Positions 61,843 to 64,000 of a stretch of DNA of 64,000 bases are shown in pieces. Numbering within the stretch: position 1 is the first letter of the stretch; every line of letters starts with the position of its first letter. A program made the position numbers and the translations under genes. The stretch comes from Cyclobacteriaceae bacterium. Lineage in GTDB: Bacteria > Bacteroidota > Bacteroidia > Cytophagales > Cyclobacteriaceae. The notes under the pieces are model-generated. The model had not been told where the DNA came from and ran no database searches. It saw only the letters and a list, made by a program, of their open reading frames with translations. The stretch covers positions 1 through 64,000 of the forward strand of contig JAFIEV010000019.1 in assembly GCA_020832305.1 (NCBI GenBank), written 5' to 3'.

Positions 61843-64000
61843 ATGAAAGCGATCATACTATGTTGGATTTTTACGGCTGGTATTTTTTTCAGTCTGCAAA
61901 TACATGCCTCTGTACATTACCAGGGCACATATGATTCGCTATTATTTGAGTTTAAAAACCCTTCTGATTTTTACAAGCCCCATGTCTGGTGGCATTGGAT
62001 GAACGGCCACATTTCTGCGGAAGCCATAACAAAAGACCTTGAGTCTATGAAGGCGGCAGGCATTGGTGGCTTCACTTTATTCAATGCGAGTGAAGGTACT
62101 ACGGCCAAAGGCCCCGTGGACTATATGAGCGAAAAATGGTGGCAATTGTACAGACATACCGTATATGAAGCCGAAAGATTGGGACTGGATATGGGCATTC
62201 ATAATGGTGCCGGCTGGTCTTCAACCGGAGGTCCATGGGTGAGGCCAGAAGGCGCTATGCAGGAGGTGGCGTGGACAGAAATACATCTGGAAGGCCCCAT
62301 GACTTTTGATGGCCACCTCCCGGAGCCATTACCAGCCATCGGGCTGGAAAGAGATATGAGACGTGACCCGGAAGTAAACAAAAGATATTACGTACCAAGA
62401 GACAGTGTGAAGGGTTATTTTCATGATATAGCTGTTTTTGCCTTCCCGACCCTTCAATCAGACCAGACTCTGGAACCGGTGAGGTTGACAAACTGGTGGG
62501 AAAAAGCAGGCTTTGCCAAAATGAAATCTAAGTATGTCCCTCAAAAAGAGGATGTGTCCGAAGGGGATAAAATTATAACTGAAAATCTGCTGAATATAAG
62601 CGCCCACCTGGCTGAAGATGGCAAATTGTATTGGGAAGTGCCAGCTGGTAAGTGGACCATCCTCCGCATGGGTTATCAGCCAACAGGACGACAAAATCAT
62701 CCGGCACCACCACAAGGAAGGGGTTTGGAGATTGATAAGTTTTCCAGAGAAGCTGTAGATGCTTATTGGCAAAACTCCATCAGCAAAATGTTGGATGCAG
62801 CCGGATCTGCCAAAGGTAAACCCCTGACGCGGCTGCTTATTGACTCTTATGAAGTTGGGCACCAAAACTGGAATAAAACCTTTCACGAGGATTTTATCAG
62901 CCACAGAGGCTATGACCTTTTGAAATTTCTTCCTGCCATTACAGGAAGGGTTGTCGATGATGTAGAGCTTACAGAACGCTTCCTGTGGGATTATCGAAAG
63001 ACCATCAACGACCTGATTCAAAGCAATTACTATAAAAGATTCCGTGAGTTATGCCACGAAAACGGGTTAATCTTTGCCGCAGAAGCCTATGGTGCTTTTG
63101 GAAATACCGATGATATCAGTGCATCAGAAATACCCGATATTCCTTTGACAGAATGGTGGACCTTTCGCAGTAACAATTATGCGGATTTCTCTTCTACAGC
63201 CAGGGTGGCTTCCTCAGCAGCCCATACGCAGGGCAAAAAAATTGTTGATTCCGAGGCCTTTACAGGGCCGCCTGAAAAAATATTTGAAGCTGCCCCACGT
63301 GATTTTAAAATCCAGGGAGATTATTTCTTTACGCTGGGCGTCAACCGCTTTAGTTATCACAACTTCACACACGATCCTTATGAACATTTACCCGGTATGG
63401 GCCTCGGCACCTATGGCAGCCGCTTTGACCGGCGAAATACCTGGTGGTCCTATGCAAATGCCTATTTTGCATATGTCACCCGTTGCCAGTATTTACTGCA
63501 GCAGGGAGATTTCATAGCTGATGTATTGTACTTTACCGGCGAAGATGCGCCAAAAACCCTGCCGCCTAAACATAACCTGAAGCCGACAATTCCCTACGGA
63601 TATGATTATGATGTTTGTTCGGCTGAAACATTAATGAAGGCACTGGTGGAGGAAAATAGGATCATTCTGCCCGGTGGGATGAAATATCGATTGCTTATAC
63701 TATCTGACGTGCAGCAAATGACTATGCCGCTATTAGAGAAACTGGAAAGCCTGATGCGGGATGGTGTCACGATTCTGGGAGCTCCACCGCAAGGTTTGCC
63801 GGGAATGGAAAGCGGAACAGCTTTATCGGCGCGATTTGATCAGATAAAAAGCAGAATTTGGCCGGAAGCAGGCTCGCAGCAGGATCAGCCTAAATATGGC
63901 AGTGTTTACAGGGATGAAAGCACTCAGCAGGTTTTTCAGGAAATGGGATTGGCGCCAGATTTTGGTTATTCATATGCCCAGACTGATGTAACTCTGCCGG
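61843..64000 (+). CDS. GH106-family alpha-L-rhamnosidase, 3' end beyond the window
   Basis: The frame is open from ATG 61843 to the last base (719 codons), so the gene continues outside. A signal peptide (about 1-21, SLQIHAS) is followed by VWWHWMNGHISAEAITKDLE, GLDMGIHNGAGWSSTGGPW and LLIDSYEVGHQNWNKTF, all recognisable GH106 blocks; the Glu in DSYE is a likely catalytic residue. GH106 enzymes are usually about 1,000 residues or more. It removes terminal alpha-L-rhamnose. The 3-bp gap to the GH31 gene means shared transcription. Confidence 0.88.
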   Translation, partial: MKAIILCWIFTAGIFFSLQIHASVHYQGTYDSLLFEFKNPSDFYKPHVWWHWMNGHISAEAITKDLESMKAAGIGGFTLFNASEGTTAKGPVDYMSEKWWQLYRHTVYEAERLGLDMGIHNGAGWSSTGGPWVRPEGAMQEVAWTEIHLEGPMTFDGHLPEPLPAIGLERDMRRDPEVNKRYYVPRDSVKGYFHDIAVFAFPTLQSDQTLEPVRLTNWWEKAGFAKMKSKYVPQKEDVSEGDKIITENLLNISAHLAEDGKLYWEVPAGKWTILRMGYQPTGRQNHPAPPQGRGLEIDKFSREAVDAYWQNSISKMLDAAGSAKGKPLTRLLIDSYEVGHQNWNKTFHEDFISHRGYDLLKFLPAITGRVVDDVELTERFLWDYRKTINDLIQSNYYKRFRELCHENGLIFAAEAYGAFGNTDDISASEIPDIPLTEWWTFRSNNYADFSSTARVASSAAHTQGKKIVDSEAFTGPPEKIFEAAPRDFKIQGDYFFTLGVNRFSYHNFTHDPYEHLPGMGLGTYGSRFDRRNTWWSYANAYFAYVTRCQYLLQQGDFIADVLYFTGEDAPKTLPPKHNLKPTIPYGYDYDVCSAETLMKALVEENRIILPGGMKYRLLILSDVQQMTMPLLEKLESLMRDGVTILGAPPQGLPGMESGTALSARFDQIKSRIWPEAGSQQDQPKYGSVYRDESTQQVFQEMGLAPDFGYSYAQTDVTLP

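Noticed and set aside
1-64000. CRISPR array, prophage or conjugative element
   Set aside because: No regularly spaced repeats, integrase, tail, relaxase or tra-like genes were seen.

Overview
The window looks like a chromosomal segment of a member of the Bacteroidota, most likely a marine or other aerobic Cytophagales-like bacterium. The grounds are the sufB-C-D-S-E-T order with a bacilliredoxin gene, a SusC/SusD pair, TAnnTTTG-type -7 promoter boxes, lack of obvious Shine-Dalgarno sequences, many lipoprotein-anchored sulfatases and glycosidases, and moderate to low G+C. No tRNA, rRNA, CRISPR array, transposase, phage gene or plasmid gene was seen.

Region 1 (1-1819) has no convincing gene and holds short direct repeats and hairpins of a REP-like character. 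Region 2 (1820-9369, minus strand) is an Fe-S cluster assembly operon: sufB, sufC, sufD, sufS, sufE, sufT-like and a bacilliredoxin, then msrB downstream of a terminator and an Lrp/AsnC regulator upstream. Region 3 (9370-15228) is housekeeping: a candidate structured small RNA, ettA, a DUF2795-like gene, ispD, queA, a small conserved gene and a secreted Spy-like protein.

Region 4 (15400-22608, minus strand) is a catabolic operon: ArsR and AraC regulators, a cytoplasmic GH88-type unsaturated glucuronyl hydrolase, a TIM-barrel isomerase, a Gfo/Idh dehydrogenase, an SDR reductase, a small membrane protein and a sodium:solute symporter. It would take up and break down uronate-containing oligosaccharides. 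Region 5 (22675-28989) has a phosphotransferase-family gene, then an NrtR-type regulator, a second symporter and a GH94 cellobiose phosphorylase, which read as a disaccharide uptake and phosphorolysis unit. Region 6 (29066-32537) carries a rhomboid protease, an OmpH/Skp-like chaperone, a collagen-like lipoprotein, the SRP (4.5S) RNA gene, a small conserved gene and ftsE.

Region 7 (32695-64000) is a large polysaccharide utilization locus. A Tat-exported Gfo/Idh oxidoreductase lies divergent to a plus-strand array: GH95, an unrecognised 966-residue lipoprotein, an FAD-dependent oxidoreductase, SusC, SusD, four sulfatases, two more large unrecognised lipoproteins, a GH31 enzyme and a GH106 alpha-L-rhamnosidase cut by the window end. 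The gene content suggests a sulfated polysaccharide with deoxyhexoses (L-rhamnose and/or L-fucose), perhaps of algal origin. The exact substrate cannot be read from the sequence.

The most striking structural observation is in Region 7. The divergent promoter between the Gfo/Idh gene and the FAD gene occurs twice, as direct repeats of about 300 bp, on either side of the GH95 and 966-residue genes. The left copy carries a stub of the FAD gene start. The right copy carries a decayed piece of the Gfo/Idh gene. This is the footprint expected of a single-crossover insertion or a tandem duplication that brought new enzymes into the locus under the same operator.
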